DNA of 61,148 bases, from NCBI GenBank assembly GCA_903843225.1, contig CAIMOX010000004.1, positions 1-61,148 on the forward strand. Reading direction: 5' to 3'. Made by a program: the position numbers and the translations under genes. A model generated the notes under the pieces. It ran no database searches. It was given only the letters and a program-made list of their open reading frames with translations, and was not told the DNA's origin. Below, in pieces: positions 42,616-50,247 of this stretch. Source of the DNA: an uncultured Actinomycetes bacterium. Its GTDB lineage: Bacteria > Actinomycetota > Actinomycetes > Nanopelagicales > Nanopelagicaceae. Every line of letters begins with the position of its first letter. Position 1 is the first letter of the stretch.

Positions 42616-43569
42616 GTGCTCGCAAAAAACAAAAATACTAGGCGAATGATCAGCGCTTGCACCGCTGTTATCGCCGCGATGGGACTCTCTGCTGGAGTCA
42701 CATCGCAATCTCAGGCTACTACCAAAACCCTTGGTCTTATTATCTTCAACGGCCAGGACACATTTTCTCAGCTAGCCGAAAAGGGCATTTTGGCCGCTGC
42801 CAAGACAAATGGCTGGACAGTCAAGACCGTTGACGTGGCAGGTAGTGTTGATGGGGCTAATAGCGCAATCCAAAATTTTGTAAGTGCAAAGGTCAACGCA
42901 ATTATTGCGACCGTTGTTGCCAGCACCTCTTTAAAGTCAGGCCTGGCTCAAGCCACGAAAGCTGGTATCCCGGTCGTGAGTCAGTCTGGTGGATTAGCAC
43001 CAGGCATTGCGGGTAACGTTACAAGTGTCAACGACGTTTCTAATGCCGCACCACTTCTTGATATGGCGAAGGTGATGGGAGGCAAAGGCAGGGTTCTAGC
43101 ATTTACTTTCAAGCCAGGTCTTCCATGCTTGCTCCGCGAGAACACTCTTGATTCAGTTATGAGTAAGTATCCAAACATCACTGTTACTAAGTCTGAACTT
43201 CCAAGCGATGGCCACGCAGCATATGCTGCCTCAACCACTGCTGCTTGGTTGCAAACCAATGCTTCATACTCAGGAAATCTTGCAGTGTGGGCTTGCTACG
43301 ACGATCCTGCAGTTGCAGCGATCAGCTCAATCACTGCATCGGGCAAGAAGGCATTTGTCTACGGCTATAACGGAAGTGCAGATGCGCTGGCTGCAATTAA
43401 AGCTGGAACAATGAAAGGAACAGTTTTCTTTGATCCGATCGCGACGGGTAAGGCTACATTTGCAGCTGTTCTGACCTCCCTTAAGGCAGGTAAAAAGGCA
43501 AATCTTGGAACGATCGCGGCGCCGTTTACGTTGATAACATCAGCAAACGTGGCAACTTTACTTCCATAA
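42616..43569 (+). CDS. Sugar ABC transporter substrate-binding protein (CUT2, RbsB-like)
   Basis: A 317-residue exported protein starting with GTG at 42616, GGAAGG upstream. Signal peptide ends near SQSQAT. The periplasmic-binding-protein-like fold shows LGLIIFNGQDTFSQLAEKGILAAAK, DGANSAIQNFVSAKVNAIIATV, GIPVVSQSGG and FVYGYNGSADALAAIKAG. It resembles ribose- or inositol-type binding proteins. Followed by a strong hairpin, then the permease gene. Confidence 0.87.
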   Translation: MLAKNKNTRRMISACTAVIAAMGLSAGVTSQSQATTKTLGLIIFNGQDTFSQLAEKGILAAAKTNGWTVKTVDVAGSVDGANSAIQNFVSAKVNAIIATVVASTSLKSGLAQATKAGIPVVSQSGGLAPGIAGNVTSVNDVSNAAPLLDMAKVMGGKGRVLAFTFKPGLPCLLRENTLDSVMSKYPNITVTKSELPSDGHAAYAASTTAAWLQTNASYSGNLAVWACYDDPAVAAISSITASGKKAFVYGYNGSADALAAIKAGTMKGTVFFDPIATGKATFAAVLTSLKAGKKANLGTIAAPFTLITSANVATLLP

Positions 43570-43586
43570 AAAACAGCTCTAATTAG

Positions 43587-43630
43587 TGAATTATGAGCCC
43601 CACGCAGAAGTCGTTGGGTCTCATAATTCA
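43587..43630 (+). terminator. Hairpin between CUT2 binding protein and permease genes
   Basis: TGAATTATGAGCCC (43,587-43,600) pairs with GGGTCTCATAATTCA (43,616-43,630) with one bulged base and a 15-base loop, then a T-rich TTATTTAG. Like the hairpin at 40,576 it lies directly after a binding-protein gene. Confidence 0.7.
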
Positions 43631-43695
43631 TTATTTAGGTAGATTCACATTTGTTGGAGTTGTAGCGCATTAGACGAAAGGACAATCAAAGATCC

Positions 43696-44691
43696 ATGAA
43701 GTCAAATCTAACGTTTGTTGAAAAAGGCACCAGATTCCTTGTCAACTACAGCGCACTTATTGTCCTTGCGGTTCTCATTGTTGTCTTTGGGACTCTAAGT
43801 CCAAGCGCATTTTTTAGTTTGAATAATCTGCAGAACATCTTTGTGCAGGCATCCCCCGGTGGAGTAGTGGCTCTAGCCTTAACTATCACGATGATCGTCG
43901 GGGAGTTTGATCTTTCTGTAGGTTATATGGCGAGCCTTGCAGGTCTGCTTGTCTTTGGTTTTATGGTCAACCATCATGATAGTTTCATTCTCTCAGTCTT
44001 TTACTCCCTCGGTGCTACATCCCTTCTGGGATTGATCAGTGGACTTATAGTCTCAAGGCTTAAAGTGAATGCTTTTATAGGAACCCTTGGTATCGGTTTC
44101 GTGGCAGTAGGTATCGTCTACTCCTTTAGTAACGGCGCACTCATTACAGGTAAGACCCCTCACATTGTTGACACTCTTGGTTTAGGTTCGATTATAAAGA
44201 TCCAGAACCTCACCCTTCTATGGATTTGTTGTATCGCCATCTTGTGGGTCGTAACAGAGCGGACACCATTAGGGGTTCATATGCGTGCCATCGGTGGACA
44301 AGCACGTGCTGCAGAGCTAGTTGGGCTTCCAGTCGCAAAAATTAGAATGTGGGCGTTCGTTTGTTCTGCATTTCTTGCTGGGTTCGGTGGAATTATGTTG
44401 TCTATGCGTCTTGGCAGTGGCCAGCCAAATGCAGGAAATGGCTACTTACTCGATGGATTTTCAGCTACCTTTTTAGGCAGGGGTTTTTATCGGGCGGGAG
44501 AATTTAGCGTTCCAGGGACCGTAGTGGGAGCGCTCATTCTGCAGGTTGGCTATAACGGACTGGCAATTATTGGTATGCCAACGGCTGCCAAATACTATTT
44601 CTCGGGTGGAACGCTTGTAGTGGCACTTGCCTTAGGTACTATCGCGGGTAGTTATCACTTCAAATTAAATGATAGAAAAAGAAAGAAATGA
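43696..44691 (+). CDS. Sugar ABC transporter permease (RbsC type)
   Basis: A 331-residue polytopic permease. Family signs are the GEFDLSVGYMASLAGLL segment, RLKVNAFIGTLG, the MRAIGGQARAAELVGLPV loop and the FLGRGFYRAGEFSVPGTVVGALIL segment near the C-terminus. It overlaps the ATPase gene by four bases. Together with the neighbouring binding protein and ATPase it forms a CUT2 importer. Confidence 0.9.
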   Translation: MKSNLTFVEKGTRFLVNYSALIVLAVLIVVFGTLSPSAFFSLNNLQNIFVQASPGGVVALALTITMIVGEFDLSVGYMASLAGLLVFGFMVNHHDSFILSVFYSLGATSLLGLISGLIVSRLKVNAFIGTLGIGFVAVGIVYSFSNGALITGKTPHIVDTLGLGSIIKIQNLTLLWICCIAILWVVTERTPLGVHMRAIGGQARAAELVGLPVAKIRMWAFVCSAFLAGFGGIMLSMRLGSGQPNAGNGYLLDGFSATFLGRGFYRAGEFSVPGTVVGALILQVGYNGLAIIGMPTAAKYYFSGGTLVVALALGTIAGSYHFKLNDRKRKK

Positions 44692-45452
44692 ATTCAATGA
44701 CTGAGCTAATCCTTCAACTTAAGAACGTTAGTAAGAAATATGTTGGTCTTACAGCATTGCATCCGAGTGACCTCGACCTCTACTCCGGTGAGATTTTGGT
44801 AATTTTAGGTAGTAATGGAGCAGGAAAATCCACACTATTGAAACTTATGTGCGGCGCGGAGTCTTCGGATTCTGGAGAAGTTATTTTTCTTGGAGCCCAA
44901 CAGAAACATTGGAGTGTCGCGACTTCCCGATCCCTGGGAGTTGAAGTAGTGCACCAAGAGCTCGCTGTTGTCGGAGAATTGAATCCGATTGAAAATCTTT
45001 ATTTGGGCCGCGAGCTTGTTGTCCATAAGCGATGGTGGCCATTCTTGGCGCGACGAGTAATGCGTAAGGAAGGCAGTGACCTACTGAGGTCCCTTGGAGC
45101 TCAACTTTCGAGTCTGAAAGGGAAGACAGTTGAGTTATCTGGCGGCCAGCGCCAAGCTGTTGCAATCGCACGAGCCGTAGGGTGGGGAGAGAAGCTCATC
45201 ATCCTGGATGAGCCCACAGCTGCATTAGGTATCGCTGAAACTGCTGAGGTTGAGCAGATGATTCGCACGTTACGCGGGCGGGGGTTAGCAGTAGTCCTTG
45301 TTACTCATAGATTAGATCAGGCAAAGAATCTTGCAGATAGAGTCGCTGTTGTGCGCCAGGGCAGGATTGTTGGAAATTTTCTCAAGGCAGATATCGAAGT
45401 TGGAAAACTTGCCATCTTGATCACGGGCGAGGAGAGCGCGAGTGTGGTGTAA
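44688..45452 (+). CDS. Sugar ABC transporter ATPase, single nucleotide-binding domain (CUT2)
   Basis: A 254-residue ATPase: Walker A GSNGAGKST, signature LSGGQRQAVAIARA (the QAVAIARA form is typical of CUT2), Walker B LIILDEPTAALG and H-loop LVTHRLDQ. Classical RbsA/MglA proteins have two such domains in about 500 residues; here there is only one, so the transporter must use a homodimer, as FrcA-type ATPases do. Coupled by overlap to the permease. Confidence 0.9.
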   Translation: MNSMTELILQLKNVSKKYVGLTALHPSDLDLYSGEILVILGSNGAGKSTLLKLMCGAESSDSGEVIFLGAQQKHWSVATSRSLGVEVVHQELAVVGELNPIENLYLGRELVVHKRWWPFLARRVMRKEGSDLLRSLGAQLSSLKGKTVELSGGQRQAVAIARAVGWGEKLIILDEPTAALGIAETAEVEQMIRTLRGRGLAVVLVTHRLDQAKNLADRVAVVRQGRIVGNFLKADIEVGKLAILITGEESASVV

Positions 45453-45458
45453 CTATCT

Positions 45459-46421
45459 ATGGGAATGAGCGTTCCTTTCTATAATGAATTGCCGCGTCGA
45501 GGGGTAGCGCAGCAACGGGTTGGGTGGGACTTGTTTGGAGAGAGATATCCTCTTGGCAGGCTTAATTTGGTTGATTCACAAGTAGTACAGCAAGAATTAA
45601 TCGGAGTAGGCGATCCCACACCAATTTCTCTTAATTGGAATCTTGAGTATCCCGATCCAGGAATCTTGGGGAGAACGCCATATAAACATAATATAAAACG
45701 AGTCACTGATGGTTGGGATGACTATCTTGATGGTTACTTTCCGCAAGGTTCAAGTCAATGGGACGCGATGTGCCATTGTCGTCACCCTGAGCTTGGGTAC
45801 TACAACGGAGTATTAGCCACGGATGAATTCGATGGCGGTCTCTCGGTCCGAGAGAAATTAGGCATTCATAATCTTGCCCGTGCTGGGATTACCGCACGAT
45901 TCATTCTCATCGATATTGTGAACTTTCATGCTCAATCTGGCGTGTCCTGGTCCGGAATGTCAGGTTTCCAAATTTCTAAAGAATTACTCATCTCGATTCT
46001 AGATTTTCAAGAAACTACGTTACAAAGTGGTGACATCTTGATCCTTAGAACAGGGTGGACCGAGGAATATTCCAATTTCTCACCTTCTGCTCGAGTCCAG
46101 CTCGCCGCCGCCCCCTTGAAGATTTCTGGTCTTAAAAACGATGAATCATTGATCGAATGGTTGTGGGATCAAGGCGTTGTCGGCATAGCAGCTGACAATC
46201 CAACCGTTGAAGCGACGCCATTTGATGTTAGTGATCCAGCCACATTTATGCATTACCAGCTCATTCCTTTACTGGGGTTTTTGCTTGGTGAATTATTTGA
46301 TCTTGAGGCCCTTGCAAAGAGGTGCGCTGAGTCTTCAAAGTGGCATGGTGTGATTATTTCAGCCCCTCTCAATATCTATGCGGGTGTTGGTTCACCAGCT
46401 AATTCCATTGCGTTGGTCTAA
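45459..46421 (+). CDS. Cyclase-family (kynurenine formamidase-like) metal-dependent hydrolase
   Basis: A 320-residue cytoplasmic protein of the cyclase family: QWDAMCHCRHPELGYYNG occupies the place of the metal-binding HxGTHxDxP motif, LIDIVNFHAQ and GDILILRTGWTEEY are conserved blocks, and GIAADNPTVEATPF supplies a late motif. The metal motif is atypical (DAMCHCRH), as in a divergent subgroup that acts on amides, esters or lactones. In this position it may open a lactone or hydrolyse an ester of the imported substrate; this is inference. Six bases after the ATPase. Confidence 0.75.
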   Translation: MGMSVPFYNELPRRGVAQQRVGWDLFGERYPLGRLNLVDSQVVQQELIGVGDPTPISLNWNLEYPDPGILGRTPYKHNIKRVTDGWDDYLDGYFPQGSSQWDAMCHCRHPELGYYNGVLATDEFDGGLSVREKLGIHNLARAGITARFILIDIVNFHAQSGVSWSGMSGFQISKELLISILDFQETTLQSGDILILRTGWTEEYSNFSPSARVQLAAAPLKISGLKNDESLIEWLWDQGVVGIAADNPTVEATPFDVSDPATFMHYQLIPLLGFLLGELFDLEALAKRCAESSKWHGVIISAPLNIYAGVGSPANSIALV

Positions 46422-46429
46422 GAGGTTCA

Positions 46430-47608
46430 ATGCCAAATAATATAGTGGGGCATTTCAAAGGTAGCCCATTTGAAAAGATAGAGGAAATTTTCTATCAAAT
46501 ACTCACAGAACGTCCGCGATCTGGTCAGGCTTTATCAATTTGGCATAACGGTGGTTGTGTCCTGGATATCTACGGTGGGTTCTCAAACTATGAGAGGCGA
46601 CTAGCCTGGACGAAAGATACGCCAAGTGTCATTTTCTCCGCTACAAAAGGAATACTTTCTGTTATCGCTGCGCAATTAGTTCAATCGGGAGTTCTGAAGT
46701 ATGAAGATTTGGTGACAAAGTGGTGGCCTGAATTTAATCTTCAAGGAAGAGATCGATTGACAGTCAGAGACCTTCTTTCACATAGGGGCGGTCTACCAGT
46801 CCTGAAAGACGGTGTCACTCTCGAGCAGACTCTCGACTGGAATTACATGGTTCAACGGTTGGAGTCCGAGGATGTGCTGTGGAGATCTGGCTCTTACTAT
46901 ATGTATCACGCTATAACCTACGGTTGGTTGATCGGTGAGTTGATCGTACGTGTTAGCGGAATGTCACCTGGCGAATTTCTACAGAGCCAGATTGCCGTGC
47001 CCTTGAAGCTTGATAGTTGGATTGGGGTATCGGAAGATATTCAATATCAAGTGGCACAGATGTATACAGCTGACGGATTAAAGAATGCTTTCGCAAATAT
47101 TGAGGCTGAAGGCAGTTACTTTGGAGACTTAAGACTGCAAGCATTATCACTGGGGGGAGCTTTCACGCCAGAGCTAGTGGGTCCACAAAGTGGTTTTAAT
47201 GATCCACGAGTCCAGCAAGCTGAAGTTCCTGGGGCTAATGGAATATCAACTGCAAGATCGCTTGCAAAATTCTGGTCAGCAGTTGTGGTTGAGACCGATG
47301 GTATGAGGTTACTGAGTGACGAGGTGATTACTAGGGCGACTACATTGCAATCCACAGGTAATCCCTTCAATGAATTACCACCACCTTACTCACGTTTTGG
47401 AATGGGTTTTCAACTTGACTCAGAAGCCCGTAGGTACTTGAGCTCTCGATCTTTTGGCCATAATGGTGCTGGTGGGCAAACAGCTTTTGCAGATCTGGAA
47501 CACAAAATCGGCTTTGCATATCTGACGACAGAGATGGAAGACAGCGCCTGTGACACACGAGCTACTCGGTTAATTACAGCGCTAAGGGATGCATTGGCCC
47601 AAGGCTGA
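46430..47608 (+). CDS. Class C beta-lactamase-like serine hydrolase / esterase (EstB type)
   Basis: A 392-residue protein with GAGG before the ATG. Catalytic SxxK motif in IFSATKGILS, a Tyr-containing second motif (YYMYHAITYGWL), and SFGHNGAGGQTAFAD near the C-terminus in the place of the KTG box (HNGAGG). There is no signal peptide, so it is cytoplasmic, unlike true beta-lactamases; this fits EstB-like esterases. Probably hydrolyses an ester or lactone in the same pathway as the cyclase-like protein. It is the last gene of the catabolic cassette; the following 200 bases up to tRNA-Lys hold no evident gene. Confidence 0.85.
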   Translation: MPNNIVGHFKGSPFEKIEEIFYQILTERPRSGQALSIWHNGGCVLDIYGGFSNYERRLAWTKDTPSVIFSATKGILSVIAAQLVQSGVLKYEDLVTKWWPEFNLQGRDRLTVRDLLSHRGGLPVLKDGVTLEQTLDWNYMVQRLESEDVLWRSGSYYMYHAITYGWLIGELIVRVSGMSPGEFLQSQIAVPLKLDSWIGVSEDIQYQVAQMYTADGLKNAFANIEAEGSYFGDLRLQALSLGGAFTPELVGPQSGFNDPRVQQAEVPGANGISTARSLAKFWSAVVVETDGMRLLSDEVITRATTLQSTGNPFNELPPPYSRFGMGFQLDSEARRYLSSRSFGHNGAGGQTAFADLEHKIGFAYLTTEMEDSACDTRATRLITALRDALAQG

Positions 47609-47810
47609 AATTATGAGAAGGTCAAACCCTCTCGGTCTTTACTTCCTACCAGTCAGCACCTTAAAGAAGCGGATTACCTTGTTGCGCCAACGCTTTCCCT
47701 GCTGAATTGGATTTAATTCAAGCACTTGCATATGGGCTGGTTCACCAGGAGTTTTGACCTGTTCGCCTACCGTTATAGAGACTCTCCCACTGAGCGTGAA
47801 AGCGCTCGTG

Positions 47811-47883
47811 GGGCCTATAGCTCAGTCGGTAGAGCAACGGACTTTTAATCCGTGGGTCGACGGTTCGAGCCCGTCTGGGCCCA
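47811..47883 (+). tRNA. tRNA-Lys(TTT), copy 2
   Basis: Same 73-base cloverleaf as at 32,171 with T-arm GACGG-TTCGAGC-CCGTC. Promoter -10 box TATAGA at 47,774 and the leader are shared with copy 1. It forms the junction between the two cassettes and is the intact partner of the fragment at 60,663. Confidence 0.96.
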
Positions 47884-47940
47884 CTCATTTAGCGCATGCA
47901 ATGCGCAGTTGAGTGTGCTTTTACATCGAATCATCAATTC

Positions 47941-47961
47941 TGGATGCAGTTCTTGGATGCA
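47941..47961 (+). repeat. 21-base direct repeat near the left end of the polysaccharide cassette (copy 1)
   Basis: TGGATGCAGTTCT-TGGATGCA is itself a direct repeat of TGGATGCA and recurs exactly at 60,543-60,563. It lies 58 bases inside the cassette from tRNA-Lys copy 2. Possible recombinase arm-type site. A perfect inverted repeat GCGCAT-GCA-ATGCGC lies nearby at 47,892-47,906. Confidence 0.7.
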
Positions 47962-48043
47962 GCTGACTCAGAAAGTCATCCTTGGACTCTATAAAGTCCG
48001 TTGGAGCTTAGGCTTACAGAACTCCGTAACTTTGACACCGTAA

Positions 48044-48157
48044 TCCTGCTGGGACAACCCCTGGTCGAAGTGGACCCCAGTAGAGGAACAGCAGCTACTA
48101 GAGCGACTAAAAGCAGGGCACAGCATTGATGAACATTCCATCCCTTTATACCCCTAA
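48044..48157 (+). pseudogene. Fragment of a helix-turn-helix domain (WTPVEEQQLLERLKAGHS type)
   Basis: A stretch without start codon, opened by a TAA at 48,041, reads CWDNPWSKWTPVEEQQLLERLKAGHSIDE and then turns into unrelated sequence ending at TAA. The pattern matches the small domain WTxEEExxLLxxLxxGxSIxEIA found at the ends of bacterial helicases and other large proteins. It is therefore debris of a larger lost gene. The break coincides with the start of the excisionase-like gene. Confidence 0.5.
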
Positions 48158-48320
48158 ACAAGTAGCAGATTACTTGCACGTCTCTCGGGGGACTATTTAC
48201 AGCATAATTTCTAGGCAAGAAATTCAGAGTATAAAAATTGGGCGAAATCGTAGATTTACCAATGAACAGATTCAAGATTTCATTCAAAGTAGACGAACAG
48301 CAGTTGTCATGGACCTCTAG
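48129..48320 (+). CDS. Excisionase-like (helix-turn-helix type 17) small DNA-binding protein
   Basis: A 63-residue protein from ATG 48129 (a TTG at 48126 is in frame). It reads YTPKQVADYLHVSRGTIYSII, then SIKIGRNRRFTNEQIQDFIQS: the MerR-like winged helix of the excisionase family used by integrative elements and by small regulators. Location just inside tRNA-Lys copy 2 fits a recombination directionality factor. No integrase is present in the cassette, so the element may be immobile or helped in trans. Confidence 0.78.
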   Translation: MNIPSLYTPKQVADYLHVSRGTIYSIISRQEIQSIKIGRNRRFTNEQIQDFIQSRRTAVVMDL

Positions 48321-48522
48321 CTTGTAGACCTGTTAGCAAGGTCATTGGATTGTAACTAGTGGCAAAAAAGTGGAATTTCATCTTGCATAAGGAATTTTCT
48401 GCAAACTGGACAGTCATGGATTGACTAGAAAACTCATGTCAAGTCATCAAAATATGGATTAGGCATGGAAACCTGGTCACGCCGATGGATAGTGGCTCTA
48501 CGTCAAACACAGTAGCCCCTAA
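48321..48522. other. Gene-free stretch in the debris zone
   Basis: About 200 bases between the excisionase-like gene and the truncated VOC reading frame. No intact gene, tRNA or clear hairpin is visible. It may contain decayed 5' sequence of the VOC gene, but I could not read a convincing continuation in any frame. Confidence 0.4.
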
Positions 48523-48954
48523 GACAATCCTGGACATAAAGCACAAGAAGGTGGCGGTTGGCTCACTTGGGTTTTTGCAACTGAAGCTATTCCAAAGGTT
48601 GAAGAGAAGTTCGGACGCAGCGCAATCGAAGGTCACCGCACACGTCCAGACGGTACTGATCTCAAGTGGAAGCAAATCGGAGTTAATGAAATTGCCGATT
48701 CTCGAGAGCTGCCATTCTTTATCCAATGGTTGACTGCAGATCACTCATCACAAGATGGCAAAGCGGTTGCTGCAATTGAGAAGATTACGATTGCTGACTC
48801 TGATCAACTATCAGACTCATGGTTTAAGACAGAGATCCTTGCTGGATTAAATGGCACAGATCTTGAGTTCATTGACCCGTCAACAAATGATGGGGAGTCG
48901 GGGATTGTTGCGGTGCATTTGATGACGCCGGCAGGGTCAGTTGTTCTCGACTAA
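48523..48954 (+). pseudogene. 5'-truncated glyoxalase-like VOC-family gene
   Basis: The frame opens after TAA at 48,520 with no start codon and reads GGGWLTWVFATEAIPKVEE, then GHRTRPDGTDLKWKQIGV, then SRELPFFIQWLTADHSSQDG, and ends GIVAVHLMTPAGSVVLD. The RPDGTxLxW and LPFFIxW patterns belong to the Glyoxalase_3-like VOC family, usually about 200 residues. The N-terminal third is missing. A shorter frame starting at the TTG at 48,730 would make only 74 residues and is unlikely to be functional. Debris at the left end of the cassette. Confidence 0.7.
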
Positions 48955-49010
48955 GGCTCACGAGACCAGTCACCATTGATTTATTAGCCTCGCATAAGTT
49001 ACTTTTCACC

Positions 49011-50219
49011 ATGCAGAAAAAGTGTGACGTATTAATTATCGGCGCTGGCGTCGTAGGACTTTCAACTGGAATTGCTCTTCTGCAAAGCCGCCCAAACCTC
49101 AAAGTCGTAATCGCGGATAAAGAAAAAGACATAGGACTCCACGCTAGTGGCCGTAATTCAGGCGTTATTCATGCAGGTTTCTATTACTCTCCTGATTCGC
49201 TTAAGGCTAAATTTTGTCGTGATGGAAATTTTGAATTAAGAAAACTTGCCAAAAAGTATAGAATTCCCGTTAACAATGTTGGGAAAGTTGTAGTAACTCG
49301 AAACGAAGATGAGGACTCTCGCCTAAATACATTGTTCGAACGCGGCATTGCAAATGGAGTAGAACTTGAAATACACCCTCAAGAGAAACTCAAAGATTTC
49401 GAACCTCTGGCAATTACGCACAATCGCTTTATGTGGTCACCAAATACTGGAATATCTGACTCAATTGCAATTGTGAAAGCCATGCGAGATGAGTTTTATT
49501 CACTCGGTGGAGTGATCGAGTTTGGTTCAAAGGTAAAGATTGTCGAATCTAAAGGCGAGATTGTCGACGCTAGCAATGAATTTCTCTTTAAGCATGTGGT
49601 CAATGCCGCTGGTGCGCAAGCAGATCGAATCTCAAGAGCTGTAGGTGTGGGATCAGAGTATGCAATGTTGCCATTCATGGGCGTGTACCGAGCGACAAGT
49701 GAGAAAAATCTGCCACTGAAACGACTTGTATATCCGGTTCCGCATCCAATTAATCCATTTCTCGGAGTCCACTTCACTCTTACGATTGATGGAAAAGTTA
49801 AAATTGGTCCAACAGCAATACCAATCGCAGGTCGCGAACAGTATTCATTTACAGAAGGTTGGTCGGGCTCTGATATTGCTCAGGCTTTGAAGGGTATGAA
49901 ATCGTTAGTAACTGGAGATTCTCATGACTTTGGTGCAATTCTGAAGAGTGAATGGCCAAAGATTATTCAGAGACTTCTTGTAAAAGAATCAACCGAGTTA
50001 GTGCCCTCCGCGATAGGGGTGAGAGACTGGCATCGCAAACCACCAGGAATTCGAGCTCAGTTAGTTCACTTGCCGACAGGAAAACTTGAGCAAGACTTCA
50101 TTGTGACTAGTCAAGCAAATGCCACACATGTACTTAACGCCGTTTCTCCTGGCTGGACAAGTTCAATCCCATTTGGAAGACATGTTGCCGAAAAATCCGT
50201 CCTTCCGCTACTAGGATAG
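49011..50219 (+). CDS. lhgO: L-2-hydroxyglutarate oxidase-like FAD enzyme (LhgO family)
   Basis: A 402-residue FAD-dependent oxidoreductase of the DAO fold. FAD-binding VLIIGAGVVGLSTGIALLQ at the N-terminus; SGRNSGVIHAGFYY and the C-terminal LNAVSPGWTSSIPFG are LhgO-type blocks. LhgO oxidises L-2-hydroxyglutarate to 2-oxoglutarate and feeds electrons to the respiratory chain. Close homologues also occur next to nucleotide-sugar genes, as here (28 bases before an SDR gene), where another hydroxy acid may be the substrate; that is inference. First intact cargo gene of the cassette. Confidence 0.85.
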   Translation: MQKKCDVLIIGAGVVGLSTGIALLQSRPNLKVVIADKEKDIGLHASGRNSGVIHAGFYYSPDSLKAKFCRDGNFELRKLAKKYRIPVNNVGKVVVTRNEDEDSRLNTLFERGIANGVELEIHPQEKLKDFEPLAITHNRFMWSPNTGISDSIAIVKAMRDEFYSLGGVIEFGSKVKIVESKGEIVDASNEFLFKHVVNAAGAQADRISRAVGVGSEYAMLPFMGVYRATSEKNLPLKRLVYPVPHPINPFLGVHFTLTIDGKVKIGPTAIPIAGREQYSFTEGWSGSDIAQALKGMKSLVTGDSHDFGAILKSEWPKIIQRLLVKESTELVPSAIGVRDWHRKPPGIRAQLVHLPTGKLEQDFIVTSQANATHVLNAVSPGWTSSIPFGRHVAEKSVLPLLG

Positions 50220-50247
50220 TTACGTAGACTCAAAAGGAGAATTTGTC

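Noticed and set aside
48439-48744. A 101-codon minus-strand frame over the VOC fragment
   Set aside because: The plus strand encodes a recognisable VOC sequence here; the minus-strand product has no plausible motif or start signal.
48730-48954. A 74-residue stand-alone small protein
   Set aside because: The same frame continues upstream for about 70 codons with VOC-family similarity, so it is the tail of a truncated gene.
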